Source: Bifidobacterium sp. ESL0704
Lineage (GTDB): Bacteria; Actinomycetota; Actinomycetes; Actinomycetales; Bifidobacteriaceae
Direction: 5' to 3'
Assembly (NCBI RefSeq): GCF_029392075.1
Contig: NZ_CP113929.1
Location: 992,001 to 1,056,000 of the forward strand
Length of the DNA stretch: 64,000 bases
Part shown: positions 29,666 through 38,439 of the stretch, piece by piece
Layout of the letters: each line of letters opens with the position of its first letter
Position numbering within the stretch: position 1 is the stretch's first letter
Notes under the pieces: generated by a model
Database searches by the model: none
The model's input: the letters and a program-made list of their open reading frames with translations, nothing else
What the model was told of the DNA's origin: nothing
Program-made: the position numbers and the translations under genes

Positions 29666-30178
29666 ATGTACGAATGCTTGAGTCTGTTCTCGCCACCCAC
29701 CAGGGCGTGGTTCAGACATGCGTTCTCGGCGCCAACGAACGCCCAGCAAGAGGCGTGGCCACATATCAAAGCCGGTGAAAACGTCTTGGTCGTCGCGCTC
29801 ACCAGTTCCGGCAAGACGTTGGCTGCCTTCCTCTCCGCCATTGATGGGTTGATCGGTGAACAATCCGGTGACAAGCCGTCTCGACCAGGCAAGCCGGGCG
29901 TCAAAGTGCTCTATATCTCGCTGTTGAAGGCGCTGGGCGCCGATGTCGAGCGCAATCTGCGGGTGCCGTTGGGGGGCATCGCCGCACAATGCGTCGCCAT
30001 GGACGTCGAGCCTCCCGAGAACGATGTGGCCATCCGCTCAGGGGGTACCGCGGCCAAGGAGCGTCGGCGCATCGCCGCGCATCCGCCCGATATTCTCATC
30101 ACCACGCCCGAGTCGCTGTATTTGTTGCTGACATCGAAAGCCCGGCGCATCCTCAAGGGTGTCGAGACCGTCATCGTC
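29666..30178 (+). pseudogene. Truncated 5' copy of lhr helicase
   Basis: The first 171 codons mirror the N-terminus of the intact helicase at 32857: MYECLxLFSPPTRAWF, the QQEAWPHIK run, DVERNLRVPL and LITTPESLYLLLTSKARRILK. Walker A has decayed from PTGSGKT to LTSSGKT, and a PLKALGAD segment reads LLKALGAD. The copy lacks the Lys/Asp/Ser-rich linker of about 47 residues found in the intact gene. Homology ends just after VIVD of motif II. About 39 bases upstream of the ATG match the region before the intact gene with two differences. It is not expected to make a working helicase. Confidence 0.93.
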
Positions 30179-30253
30179 GATGCGGTGCCGCCGCGTCGCT
30201 AGTTCATCGTTGACAATACCGTCGGTTTCGACCGCAGCAAGATTGACTCCTGA
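30179..30253 (+). pseudogene. 3' fragment of parE fused in frame to the lhr fragment
   Basis: The frame continues from the lhr fragment into DAVPPRR, stop, FIVDNTVGFDRSKIDS, stop. This aligns without gaps to the last 25 codons of parE (DEVPPRRQFIVDNADDFDRTKIDT); by hand count 61 of 75 bases agree. The Gln codon CAG of parE has become TAG at 30200-30202. The join lies where lhr reads GACGAAGT and parE reads GACGAGGT, a shared 8-bp patch with one difference. Confidence 0.92.
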
Positions 30254-30402
30254 CGGGAGAGTAGCTATCGCTTAGAGGTATGAGCATTATTATATTTTGT
30301 TGGACAAAATGCCGAAGATTCGAAAAGAAGAGATATTGTGATACACTGCTTGTCTGACATCTCCAGTCGTGAATATTGTTCGTGTCCATATGGGGTGGTT
30401 TC

Positions 30403-31328
30403 TAGTGATTATTGCAACACCTTGAGGTGAATCAGGATGTTGCTTGGTAGCATACGAGTTCGGCGGGAAACGCTACCCGGACGGAAATCCATGCTGAAGG
30501 GACATTACACGCGGCTGTCCAACGTCGGTATGAACTACACGCAGGCGGTCCGCATGATCAGAATCTCGAAACGCACCGGTAGGGCCTGGCGCACCGACTG
30601 TAACGAGAAGCCGAGCGTCGACAGCTACCATTAAAGGTATGGAACAGCCAAGGTCATCGACGGACGCTATCTGAGCTAGGAGAGGAACACCTTCGAATGG
30701 CTGACACGGTACTGGAGTTCGGGGCAAACCAAACGCCGCCTTGGTCATGGCGTACTTGGATATAAGACCGTGAGGGCAAGCCACAAGACCATCTCCGGGT
30801 CATATGCCTCCAGTCCAAGTGCAGGTTACGGTCCGAACTGAAACAGGCCCTACGGAAAGGACGGATGAGAAGAGAGACGTAGGACACGTCCTACGGTAGG
30901 ATGAAACGCTTCTGCGACTTGTAGACGATGATTGTCGACCGGTCGTCGGCGTGTACAACAGAAGCGCCGGCGATGAGGTCATTGAATACACCACGAGGTT
31001 CGTAGTTCTGCTGCACCTGCCAGCGCAGCGTGCCGGCATCAAAACCGCTTTGGCTCTTGACATCTACTTTTGCCAAGCGCACTCCTTGTGGCAACGCAGC
31101 ACCAGCGAGAACGCTAACGAGCTCCTGCGCCAGCGCTCCCTTAAAGCCACCGACCTGAGCGTCTACCCGGCGGGCTACTCCGACGCCGTCGTCCGGGAAC
31201 CCAACGACCGGCCCAGCAAAAGACGCTCACTGGAGATGACATCATCAAAGAAGATCACCTTGCTCCTTCAAGGCATCCGATAGCCTAAACCGATCAACTA
31301 GACAACAACGGTGTTGCAATGATTACTA
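30403..31328 (+). mobile_element. Decayed IS30-family insertion sequence
   Basis: About 926 bp bounded by inverted repeats TAGTGATTATTGCAACACC (30403-30421) and GGTGTTGCAATGATTACTA (31310-31328), which differ at two positions. Inside are pieces of an IS30-type transposase in several frames. A full element of this group is longer, so an internal deletion is likely. No target-site duplication is visible at the edges. Confidence 0.88.
30437..31281 (+). pseudogene. Broken IS30-family transposase
   Basis: Fragments in order: HYTRLSNVGMNYTQAVRMIR with SKRTGRAWR (N-terminal helix-turn-helix), DGRYLS-stop-ERN, HKTISGS, LKQALRKGRMRR, TTRFVVLLHLPAQ, and the C-terminal catalytic part IYFCQAHSLWQRSTSENANE with LLRQRSLKATDLSVYP. 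The last matches the DPHSPWQRGxNENTNGLLRQ region around the catalytic Glu of IS30 transposases, with several changes. Stops and frameshifts separate the pieces. Confidence 0.88.
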
Positions 31329-31451
31329 AAATCGCCTAGCTGGTAAATCGTTTTATACTCGTGTGCGTAGTGGGTGGAGGTTTGTTACCGATCTTCTCTA
31401 CAAAACTATATAAAAAACTGCTTAATTTCAATAACTTCCAATTTGCCATTG

Positions 31452-32672
31452 TCATTTACATTGGTAGGTGCAGTGATACCCAGTTGAAAGACCATACCAA
31501 GTTATTTTTTTATGTTCTTTTTTGGCAATAATAAAATATTCGCTTAGTGGAACATCATATCTGCAAGTAGATTTTTGGGTTATGTGAGGCATAAAAATCA
31601 TCGCGCCATTTGGATTAAAACCAGTACGCACGGCTCTGTTTATATAAGCTACGTGGTTAATTGATGCGTCGCTATCCCAATCGCCGTAGAGTAAAGATCC
31701 CTGAGGCAAATCATAAGCGGTTAATGCAGGTCTTTGTGGATTGTACAACCCAGAATAGTATCGCATATAGCGATAATTGTTTGCAGCACCACCCCATGTG
31801 TATGTAGCTTTCCCAAACCCATAATAGCCCCAAGCGTTATCGTTCTTGTAGTCCCAAAGAGAAACGTTGCGCTTTACCTGACCTCCCTCATTGTCATATA
31901 AAATCTGAGAAATAAAATTTGCACAATTATTCTTATAGTATGGATACTTCGGATTGAACTTATCTTTAGTATCTCCGTAGTGTTGACCGGTTGTCCAGTT
32001 TTTCGCATATTTGCTTGCTTGCACTACAGGAAAGTTCCAATCCGCTCCGGCCATTCTGTTCAGTTCCTGGGATAACGCAGAACCCGCTTTATTGATGTCA
32101 GTAGATAGGGGCGAGTCCTTATCGAGATTATTGTCAGTAGGATTTTCTGAGCTTGAATCATCTGACTCGGGAAGTAGATTGTCATCTAAAATATCAATAT
32201 TGTCATTTTTGGTTGCAAATCTTGGTATTTGAATTTCGTGTAAATCGTCTGAAAGGCTTTGCTGAATATCGTTTGGTGAAGCTGAGGGAGAATCTAGGTA
32301 ATCGATTGTTGTTGTAAATAAAGAGCGAACAAAAGTTGTATTCGCTGTTCTTTTCACGGATTCGACCTTATAAGTAATCTGAGCTTTCTTTATTGGCATG
32401 CCATAGTCAATGTATCCTTTTCGAAGTGGGTCCACTTGTCGTTCCGCAAATTCTCTATCATTATCACTAAATGTAGATAGAGTCTTTGCATCCTGAGTGT
32501 ATTCTGCAGATAATAAAGTTGTGTATTGATTGAGTCTGTCTCTTTCTGCGGGTTGAAGCGTTTGTGAGCCAGGTGAACTGTTAGCATTTCCTGCATAGCA
32601 TCCTGATACTATAAGCATAGATATTGTTAATGCTGCTGCTAGAACAATACTTTTATAATGTTTTTTCCGCAT
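31452..32672 (-). CDS. Lipoprotein with amidase_6-like domain, AT-rich
   Basis: A 406-residue exported protein. The signal peptide ends in a lipobox (IVSGC, Cys25). A polar Ser/Asp-rich middle leads to a C-terminal domain (about 215-395) with YYKNNCANFISQIL, a WDYKN segment, WGGAANNYRYMRYY and NHVAYINRAV. That Cys/His pattern fits the putative amidase domain of NlpC/P60-like fold seen in Gram-positive secreted proteins. The likely site of action is outside the membrane, possibly on the cell wall; the substrate is unknown. AAAGGAG precedes the ATG. Base composition is clearly more AT-rich than neighbours, and it sits beside a decayed IS, so recent transfer is likely. Confidence 0.82.
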   Translation of the reverse strand: MRKKHYKSIVLAAALTISMLIVSGCYAGNANSSPGSQTLQPAERDRLNQYTTLLSAEYTQDAKTLSTFSDNDREFAERQVDPLRKGYIDYGMPIKKAQITYKVESVKRTANTTFVRSLFTTTIDYLDSPSASPNDIQQSLSDDLHEIQIPRFATKNDNIDILDDNLLPESDDSSSENPTDNNLDKDSPLSTDINKAGSALSQELNRMAGADWNFPVVQASKYAKNWTTGQHYGDTKDKFNPKYPYYKNNCANFISQILYDNEGGQVKRNVSLWDYKNDNAWGYYGFGKATYTWGGAANNYRYMRYYSGLYNPQRPALTAYDLPQGSLLYGDWDSDASINHVAYINRAVRTGFNPNGAMIFMPHITQKSTCRYDVPLSEYFIIAKKEHKKITWYGLSTGYHCTYQCK

Positions 32673-32695
32673 TTTGATCTCCTTTGAACAATCTT

Positions 32696-32701
32696 ATTAT
32701 A
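32696..32701 (-). promoter_or_regulatory. -10 element of the amidase-like lipoprotein gene
   Basis: TATAAT on the minus strand, 24 bases before the ATG. No good -35 box is seen at normal spacing. Confidence 0.5.
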
Positions 32702-32721
32702 ACACTTGCAATTAGGGGTAT

Positions 32722-32758
32722 AGGGGCGGTGGGAAACTTTCGCCGCCCCTTGTTTTTA
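32722..32758 (+). terminator. Orphan plus-strand terminator
   Basis: AGGGGCGG at 32722-32729 pairs with CCGCCCCT at 32743-32750, followed by TTGTTTTTATA. No intact plus-strand gene precedes it; it may have ended a gene now lost from the scar region, and it insulates lhr. Confidence 0.75.
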
Positions 32759-32843
32759 TACATTGTCTTTATGAGCGGATTGTCGAGGTTTGAGATACTG
32801 GATGGAATCGCCCGATTGTAGGTATGCAGTCCTGAGGCGTTGC

Positions 32844-32849
32844 GATAAT
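32844..32849 (+). promoter_or_regulatory. Candidate -10 of a leaderless lhr transcript
   Basis: GATAAT lies seven bases before the ATG, with no ribosome binding site between. The same arrangement (CATAAT) is kept before the truncated copy at 29666. Confidence 0.45.
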
Positions 32850-32856
32850 CGAACAT

Positions 32857-35800
32857 ATGTACGAATGTCTGGATCTGTTTTCACCGCCCACCAGGGCGTG
32901 GTTCGGACATGTGTTTGCCGCACCCACGCATGCCCAGCAAGAGGCGTGGCCGCATATCAAGGACGGCGAAAACGTTCTGGTGGTCGCACCCACCGGCTCC
33001 GGCAAGACCTTGGCGGCGTTCCTTTCCGCCATCGATGGGCTGATTGACAGGCAATCCGCTCAGCACACAGAATCTGTCGCCAGGTCCAAGGCGGACAAAT
33101 CGGATAAGCCAGGCAAAAGAGAGGAATCATCGGATTGTTCCGATAAGTCTGACAAGTCTGACAAACCGACGGGTGGGGCCAAAACGGACAGGTCGGGTCG
33201 TCAAGGCAACATGAAAGGTGCGACGAAGCCTGGTGTCAAAGTCCTGTATGTCTCGCCGTTGAAAGCGCTGGGCGCCGATGTCGAGCGAAATCTGCGGGTG
33301 CCGTTGGAGGGTATCGCTGCGCAATGTGCTGCTGACGGTATCGACCCGCCTGACATCGATGTGGCCATCCGTTCGGGGGACACCACGGCCAAGGAACGCC
33401 GCCGCATCGCCGCGCATCCGCCGGATATCCTGATTACCACTCCCGAGTCGCTGTATCTGCTTCTGACCTCGAAGGCCCGGCGCATCCTCAAAAGCGTCGA
33501 GACTGTCATCGTCGACGAAGTACACGCGCTCGCAGCCACCAAGCGCGGGGCGCATCTGGCCGTGAGCCTTGAACGGCTCGACTTGCTGACAGGCCGGAAC
33601 GTGCAGCGCATCGGTCTTTCGGCGACGGTGAACCCGGCGAAGGAAGCCGCGTTTTTCCTGGGCGGAGACCAGCCAGTCACGATTGTCGACGCCGCCGACC
33701 CGGTGCATATGGATCTGAACATCGTCGAACCTGTAGCGGATATGGGGGCGCTGGGAACCGCCTCGGATGACGAGGGTGGATTCCACGTCGGAGGCGTCGG
33801 CGGGAAATCTGCAAAGCCGGGTGTAGGCCCTGCAATTCATAGCGATGGCGGCTCTCGCCGTATCAGCGGTGTCACACCCGCCATGCGTGCGTTGGCTGAA
33901 GCTCGGAAAGATTGCGCAGGCCGGAACGTGGATATTGATGATGCATCGGGTCATTCGAATTCCTTGGCCAGGCACGGCGACTATTCCTCGCCAACCGCCT
34001 CCGCCTCGCATTCCATCTGGCCTGCCGTCGAACGCAGCATCTTGGATGAGATTCTGAGCCATCACAGCACGTTGGTGTTCGTCAATTCTCGAGGGCTGGC
34101 CGAAAGACTCACCGCACGCATCAACGACCTGTACGCGCAAACCGAATGCGGCGCCGAAGTCGATAATCGTTCCTACGGAGACGGCAAACATTACGATTCC
34201 GTCGTCGGTTCCTCCACGTCTTTGGTCGGTTCGCATTCGAAGTCCGAGACCATCGCCATGGCACACCACGGTTCCGTTTCCAAGGAACGGCGCAAGATCA
34301 TCGAAGACGATCTGAAGCACGGCCGCCTGCGTTGCGTGGTCGCTACCAGCAGTCTCGAGCTCGGCATCGATATGGGTTCGGTCGACATGGTCATCCAGGT
34401 CGCGCCGCCGCTGTCCGTTTCCTCCGGTCTGCAACGCGTCGGCAGGGCTGACCATCGTGTCGGTGGGGTTTCCCATGCGTTGTTCTACCCGCTGACTCGT
34501 CAGGAGCTCATTGCTTCCACGGCTACCGTTGAGGGCATGAGGCGTAGCAAGATCGAACCTTTGGCGGTACGTCATAATCCGCTGGACATTCTGGCCCAAC
34601 AGACGGTCGCCGCAGCGGCGATGGACGACCTGAACACCGACGATTGGTATGCGGCCGTACGTCGCAGCGCCCCGTTCGCCACGCTTTCGCGTGACATGTT
34701 CGATTCGGTTGTCGGTATGCTCACCGGCGCCTACAACTCCGAGGAATTCTCGGCGTTCAGACCTCCACTGCAACTCAATGCCGAACAGGGCATCATCTCT
34801 GCCCGTCCCGGTTCCCAGCGTCTTGCCGTCACCAGCGGCGGTACCATTCCCGATCGTGGCACCTACACCGTCGTTTTGCCCGAAGCCGATGCCGGTTCGG
34901 GGCGCAAGAAGGTAGGAGAGCTGGACGAGGAGATGGTCTACGAATCCCGTGTGGGTGACGTCATCACGCTTGGCACCTCCACCTGGCAGATCGACGAGAT
35001 CACCAATGACCGTGTCGTGGTCACCCCGGCTCCCGGACGCACCGCGCGACTGCCGTTCTGGCACGGAGAGGGGCCTGGGCGCGACGCGGGATTCGGGGCG
35101 TTGCTGGGCGCGTTCGTCCGCGAGATCGGCAATGGGCTGATTCCGGCATCTGCAGCGATTTCAGCTTTGTCTTCGCAATCATCGCAATCTGATGATGACA
35201 GCGCCGAGCCTCATTTTGATGGCCCTACCGAGCAACGCCTGCGCGACAATGGTTTGGACGATAACGGCAGAGCCAATCTTGCCCGTCTGCTCGCCGAACA
35301 GAAGGCCGCCACCGCCGCATTGCCGACCGACAGGACCCTGGTCATCGAGCGTTGCCAGGACGAGGAAGGCGACTGGCGCGTCATCCTGCACTCGCCATAT
35401 GGCCGTCGTGTGCATGAGCCGTGGGCGCTCGCCATCACCAACCGGCTCAAGCGCCAATACGGCTTCGACGGGCAGACCTACGCCACCGATGACGGCATCG
35501 TGGTGCGTCTGCTCGAGCAGGACAGCCATGTGGGAGCCGCAGAACTGTTCCGGTTCGATGCCGACGAGTTGCTGCGTGACGTCGAGGAGGAGATCGGTGA
35601 CTCGGTCCTCTTCGCCACCAGATTCCGCGAATGCGCCGCCCGTTCGCTCTACATGCCGAGGATGAACCCCGGCAAGCGCGTGCCGTTGTGGCAGCAGCGC
35701 CTGCGTGCCTCCGAGCTCTTGGCCGCGGCCAAGACACAGCACAATTTCCCGTTGATTTTGGAAACCGCCCGCGAATGCTTGCAGGATGTCTACGATTTGC

Positions 35801-38157
35801 CCGCATTGAAACGGCTGATGACCGATATCGATGACGGCACAATCGAAATCCGCGACGTCGAGATGCAAAGTCCGTCGCCGTTCGCGCAAAACCTCCTATT
35901 CGGTTTCGTGGGATCGGTGATGTACGAGTACGATTCACCGCAGGCGGAACGCCGTGCTTCGCTTCTTGCGATGGACCCGGAAGTTCTGGAAGAGCTGCTG
36001 GGTAGCGGTCATATCGCCGATGTCCTCGATCCGAAGGCCATCAAACAGGTTGAGGACGAGCTGAGCCACCGGCAGTTCTGGAACGAGCTGGAACCTGATG
36101 ATGTCAACGGCAGAATGGTGCGGTTTGCCAAAACGCACGGGCCGTTCACCGCCGATGAAGCGGTCAAAGAGCTCGGCTTGGACGCGGCCACGGCTGTCCA
36201 TGAGCTCGATGGTCTCAAGGCTCGCGGCGTGCTGATGACCGGCGAATTCGTCAAGGATCTGCCCAGTCCGCAATACCTGCATCGTGAGGTCTTCCGTCGT
36301 ATCCGCTCGCGTTCGCAGACATTGACTCGCAAGTCTCTCAAGCCTGTAGGCGCTGAAACCTATCAATCGTGGCTGCTGGTGCGGCAGGGGATTGGTGCAA
36401 AAGCCGACGGTTCCGCTTTTGCACATATACCGCATAATCATCAGACTGCTGTCGATCAAGATGGAATTGACGACAAGGCAGAAGACATTCGGCCGGATTC
36501 TCAAGCTGTCTTGCCTTATTTAAGCGGGGCTGACGGCCTGTTGCGCGTCATTGAGCAGTTGGAGGGCATGCCCTTGCCTGCGGCGATGTGGGAATCATCG
36601 GTGTTCCCCGTCAGGGTGTCGGACTTCACTCCATCCATGCTGGACGAGCTGCTTTCGGCCGGTGAGATCATTTGGATAGGTTCTAAGGATGAAGGTTCGG
36701 CCTCTAATCCGGAATCAGCCACAAAGCCTGGCAGAATCGCGTTCTATCTAGCCGATTCGCCGTTGCTCGCGAATGTTGATAATCATCAGGATTTGCCCAG
36801 TCAAGAAGTTGACGAAGACATCAAACGTCGACTTCCGTGGATTCCAGCGGTTGACAAGCATGCTGACGATGGCAGATCCCAATCCGATAGTGTTTCGGCG
36901 GATCAGGAAAATTGCGTCAGTGGCGGCATCCTTTCGCTGCTGGCTCTTGGCGGTTCCTATCGTGCGGAACAAGTGGAAGCGCAATGGCGACTTCATGGCG
37001 GTGACCAACCTCAGGAGGTCGTGGATCCTCTGACCGGTGAGGTGCGTGTATCCTCACTTGGTGATTCGAGATTCGAACGAGAACTTTGGTCATTGGTGTG
37101 GCAGGGCCAGGTCACCAATTCATCGTTTGCTCCGGTTCGTGCCTTGCTGCAAAACCGAAGTAGTGCTCAACCCTCCCGTCATTCGTATGCAAGAGCATCA
37201 ATGAGCCGTCATCGTCTGTACGGCCGCGCAAGGGTCGAACGGCGTTCGCAATTGCCGGGGACGTTGGCCGGATTGTGGTCGGCTGTACCGAAGTCGCAGG
37301 ATGTGCGTCCGGAGCAACGTGCCATTGCGCAGGTCGAAACATTGCTCGACCGTTACGGCATCATTGCCCCTCCGCTGATGGATATGGATCCGGGAGACTT
37401 AAGTTTTTCGGATATCTATCCGGTTTTGAAACAGATAGAAGCCGCTGGCACGTTGGTGCGCGGCATGTTCGTTCGCGGTCTTTCCGCAGTGCAGTTCGCC
37501 GAACGTACCAACATCGACCAATTGCGGCAGTGGAGAGTGCAGGATGCCCCGCTTGCGGTGACGTTGGATGCTGCAGATCCAGCCAGTCTTGCCGGCGGTG
37601 CGGTTGCCTGGCCGTCGTTGAACACGTCCCATGATACGGCCGATATCACCAAAAAGGGCAGGGCCGAAACCGATCCAGAGAACGATTCGGTTGCTGTCCA
37701 ATCTGCTGATGTGGACGCTGCTGAAGCGATAAGAGATTCACCGGAAGATGAAGGGAAACGCGATCCAAGCAAGTCATCGGTTCCGTCGGATGGCACTGTG
37801 CCGTCTCCTGCTGTTACTGCGGTCGCGCATAGGCACGGGAAACCGGTACAGCCCCGGCGCTTGGTCGGTTCGACAGTCGTTTTCATCGAAGGCAAGCCGG
37901 TGCTTTACGCCATCCCGTCCAGTCATCATCTCCTGTGCTTCGATGCCACTGATTTTGAGCTTCAGCGTGCCATCACACAACTGGCCGATGCCTTGCGCTC
38001 GCAGTATGCGTCAGGCCGGTGGCCGGGCAACAGACGCGGCAGCATCACCTTCCGTGATGTCAACGGCGAGCCTTTGACCACTCTGAATCACTACACACAG
38101 CTGTTACGCATCGCCGGTTTCACGCCCTCCCCGCAGGGAATGAAACTGTATCGATAG
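32857..38157 (+). CDS. lhr: Lhr-family ATP-dependent helicase
   Basis: A 1766-residue superfamily 2 DEAD/H-box helicase of the Lhr type, a 3'-5' helicase linked to DNA repair. Motifs: Walker A PTGSGKT near 45-51, TTPES near 195-199, DEVHA near 220-224, SATV near 252-255, then in the second RecA domain LELGIDMGSVDMVIQVAPP and the QRVGRADHRVGG arginine motif near 525-536. The large C-terminal Lhr region follows. Three Lys/Asp/Ser-rich linkers (about 64-120, 290-345 and 1580-1640) make it longer than common relatives of about 1500 residues. A broken copy of its 5' end lies at 29666. Confidence 0.94.
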   Translation: MYECLDLFSPPTRAWFGHVFAAPTHAQQEAWPHIKDGENVLVVAPTGSGKTLAAFLSAIDGLIDRQSAQHTESVARSKADKSDKPGKREESSDCSDKSDKSDKPTGGAKTDRSGRQGNMKGATKPGVKVLYVSPLKALGADVERNLRVPLEGIAAQCAADGIDPPDIDVAIRSGDTTAKERRRIAAHPPDILITTPESLYLLLTSKARRILKSVETVIVDEVHALAATKRGAHLAVSLERLDLLTGRNVQRIGLSATVNPAKEAAFFLGGDQPVTIVDAADPVHMDLNIVEPVADMGALGTASDDEGGFHVGGVGGKSAKPGVGPAIHSDGGSRRISGVTPAMRALAEARKDCAGRNVDIDDASGHSNSLARHGDYSSPTASASHSIWPAVERSILDEILSHHSTLVFVNSRGLAERLTARINDLYAQTECGAEVDNRSYGDGKHYDSVVGSSTSLVGSHSKSETIAMAHHGSVSKERRKIIEDDLKHGRLRCVVATSSLELGIDMGSVDMVIQVAPPLSVSSGLQRVGRADHRVGGVSHALFYPLTRQELIASTATVEGMRRSKIEPLAVRHNPLDILAQQTVAAAAMDDLNTDDWYAAVRRSAPFATLSRDMFDSVVGMLTGAYNSEEFSAFRPPLQLNAEQGIISARPGSQRLAVTSGGTIPDRGTYTVVLPEADAGSGRKKVGELDEEMVYESRVGDVITLGTSTWQIDEITNDRVVVTPAPGRTARLPFWHGEGPGRDAGFGALLGAFVREIGNGLIPASAAISALSSQSSQSDDDSAEPHFDGPTEQRLRDNGLDDNGRANLARLLAEQKAATAALPTDRTLVIERCQDEEGDWRVILHSPYGRRVHEPWALAITNRLKRQYGFDGQTYATDDGIVVRLLEQDSHVGAAELFRFDADELLRDVEEEIGDSVLFATRFRECAARSLYMPRMNPGKRVPLWQQRLRASELLAAAKTQHNFPLILETARECLQDVYDLPALKRLMTDIDDGTIEIRDVEMQSPSPFAQNLLFGFVGSVMYEYDSPQAERRASLLAMDPEVLEELLGSGHIADVLDPKAIKQVEDELSHRQFWNELEPDDVNGRMVRFAKTHGPFTADEAVKELGLDAATAVHELDGLKARGVLMTGEFVKDLPSPQYLHREVFRRIRSRSQTLTRKSLKPVGAETYQSWLLVRQGIGAKADGSAFAHIPHNHQTAVDQDGIDDKAEDIRPDSQAVLPYLSGADGLLRVIEQLEGMPLPAAMWESSVFPVRVSDFTPSMLDELLSAGEIIWIGSKDEGSASNPESATKPGRIAFYLADSPLLANVDNHQDLPSQEVDEDIKRRLPWIPAVDKHADDGRSQSDSVSADQENCVSGGILSLLALGGSYRAEQVEAQWRLHGGDQPQEVVDPLTGEVRVSSLGDSRFERELWSLVWQGQVTNSSFAPVRALLQNRSSAQPSRHSYARASMSRHRLYGRARVERRSQLPGTLAGLWSAVPKSQDVRPEQRAIAQVETLLDRYGIIAPPLMDMDPGDLSFSDIYPVLKQIEAAGTLVRGMFVRGLSAVQFAERTNIDQLRQWRVQDAPLAVTLDAADPASLAGGAVAWPSLNTSHDTADITKKGRAETDPENDSVAVQSADVDAAEAIRDSPEDEGKRDPSKSSVPSDGTVPSPAVTAVAHRHGKPVQPRRLVGSTVVFIEGKPVLYAIPSSHHLLCFDATDFELQRAITQLADALRSQYASGRWPGNRRGSITFRDVNGEPLTTLNHYTQLLRIAGFTPSPQGMKLYR

Positions 38158-38290
38158 TCAAAGGCGAGAGACCGATACTTCAACGGATGAAATAGAAAAG
38201 TCGCCTGGTTGGTGATAATATCGGTTTCATTCTGGTACATGCAACTGGTGGTGTGTGTATCGTAACCGACACCGTGATCTATTAAGGAAG

Positions 38291-38439
38291 ATGATTGTGG
38301 TGTCGAAGATTCCGCTTTCTCTTGAAATCATAATTTCTCTTGCAACGGCAAAGCCCGTGTGTCAGGTAACGACGATTCGGCCGTCACCGCCGAGAAAATG
38401 ATCGGCCGCACACTCAAGGTGGTCGGCGATGACGAGTGA
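38291..38439 (+). pseudogene. Gene remnant in front of the MFS/ATP-grasp pair
   Basis: Two short frames overlap. One (38291-38401) starts ATG after AAGGA and codes 36 residues. The other ends TGA at 38437-38439 after a GC-rich, well-coded stretch (GNDDSAVTAEKMIGRTLKVV) and overlaps the start of the MFS gene. Joining them needs a frameshift. The overlap with the next start suggests the end of a former operon member. The family was not recognised. The rest of 38158-38290 shows nothing I can support. Confidence 0.4.

Noticed and set aside
30654..31094. Short minus-strand ORFs in the IS30 remnant
   Set aside because: Antisense to recognisable transposase pieces.
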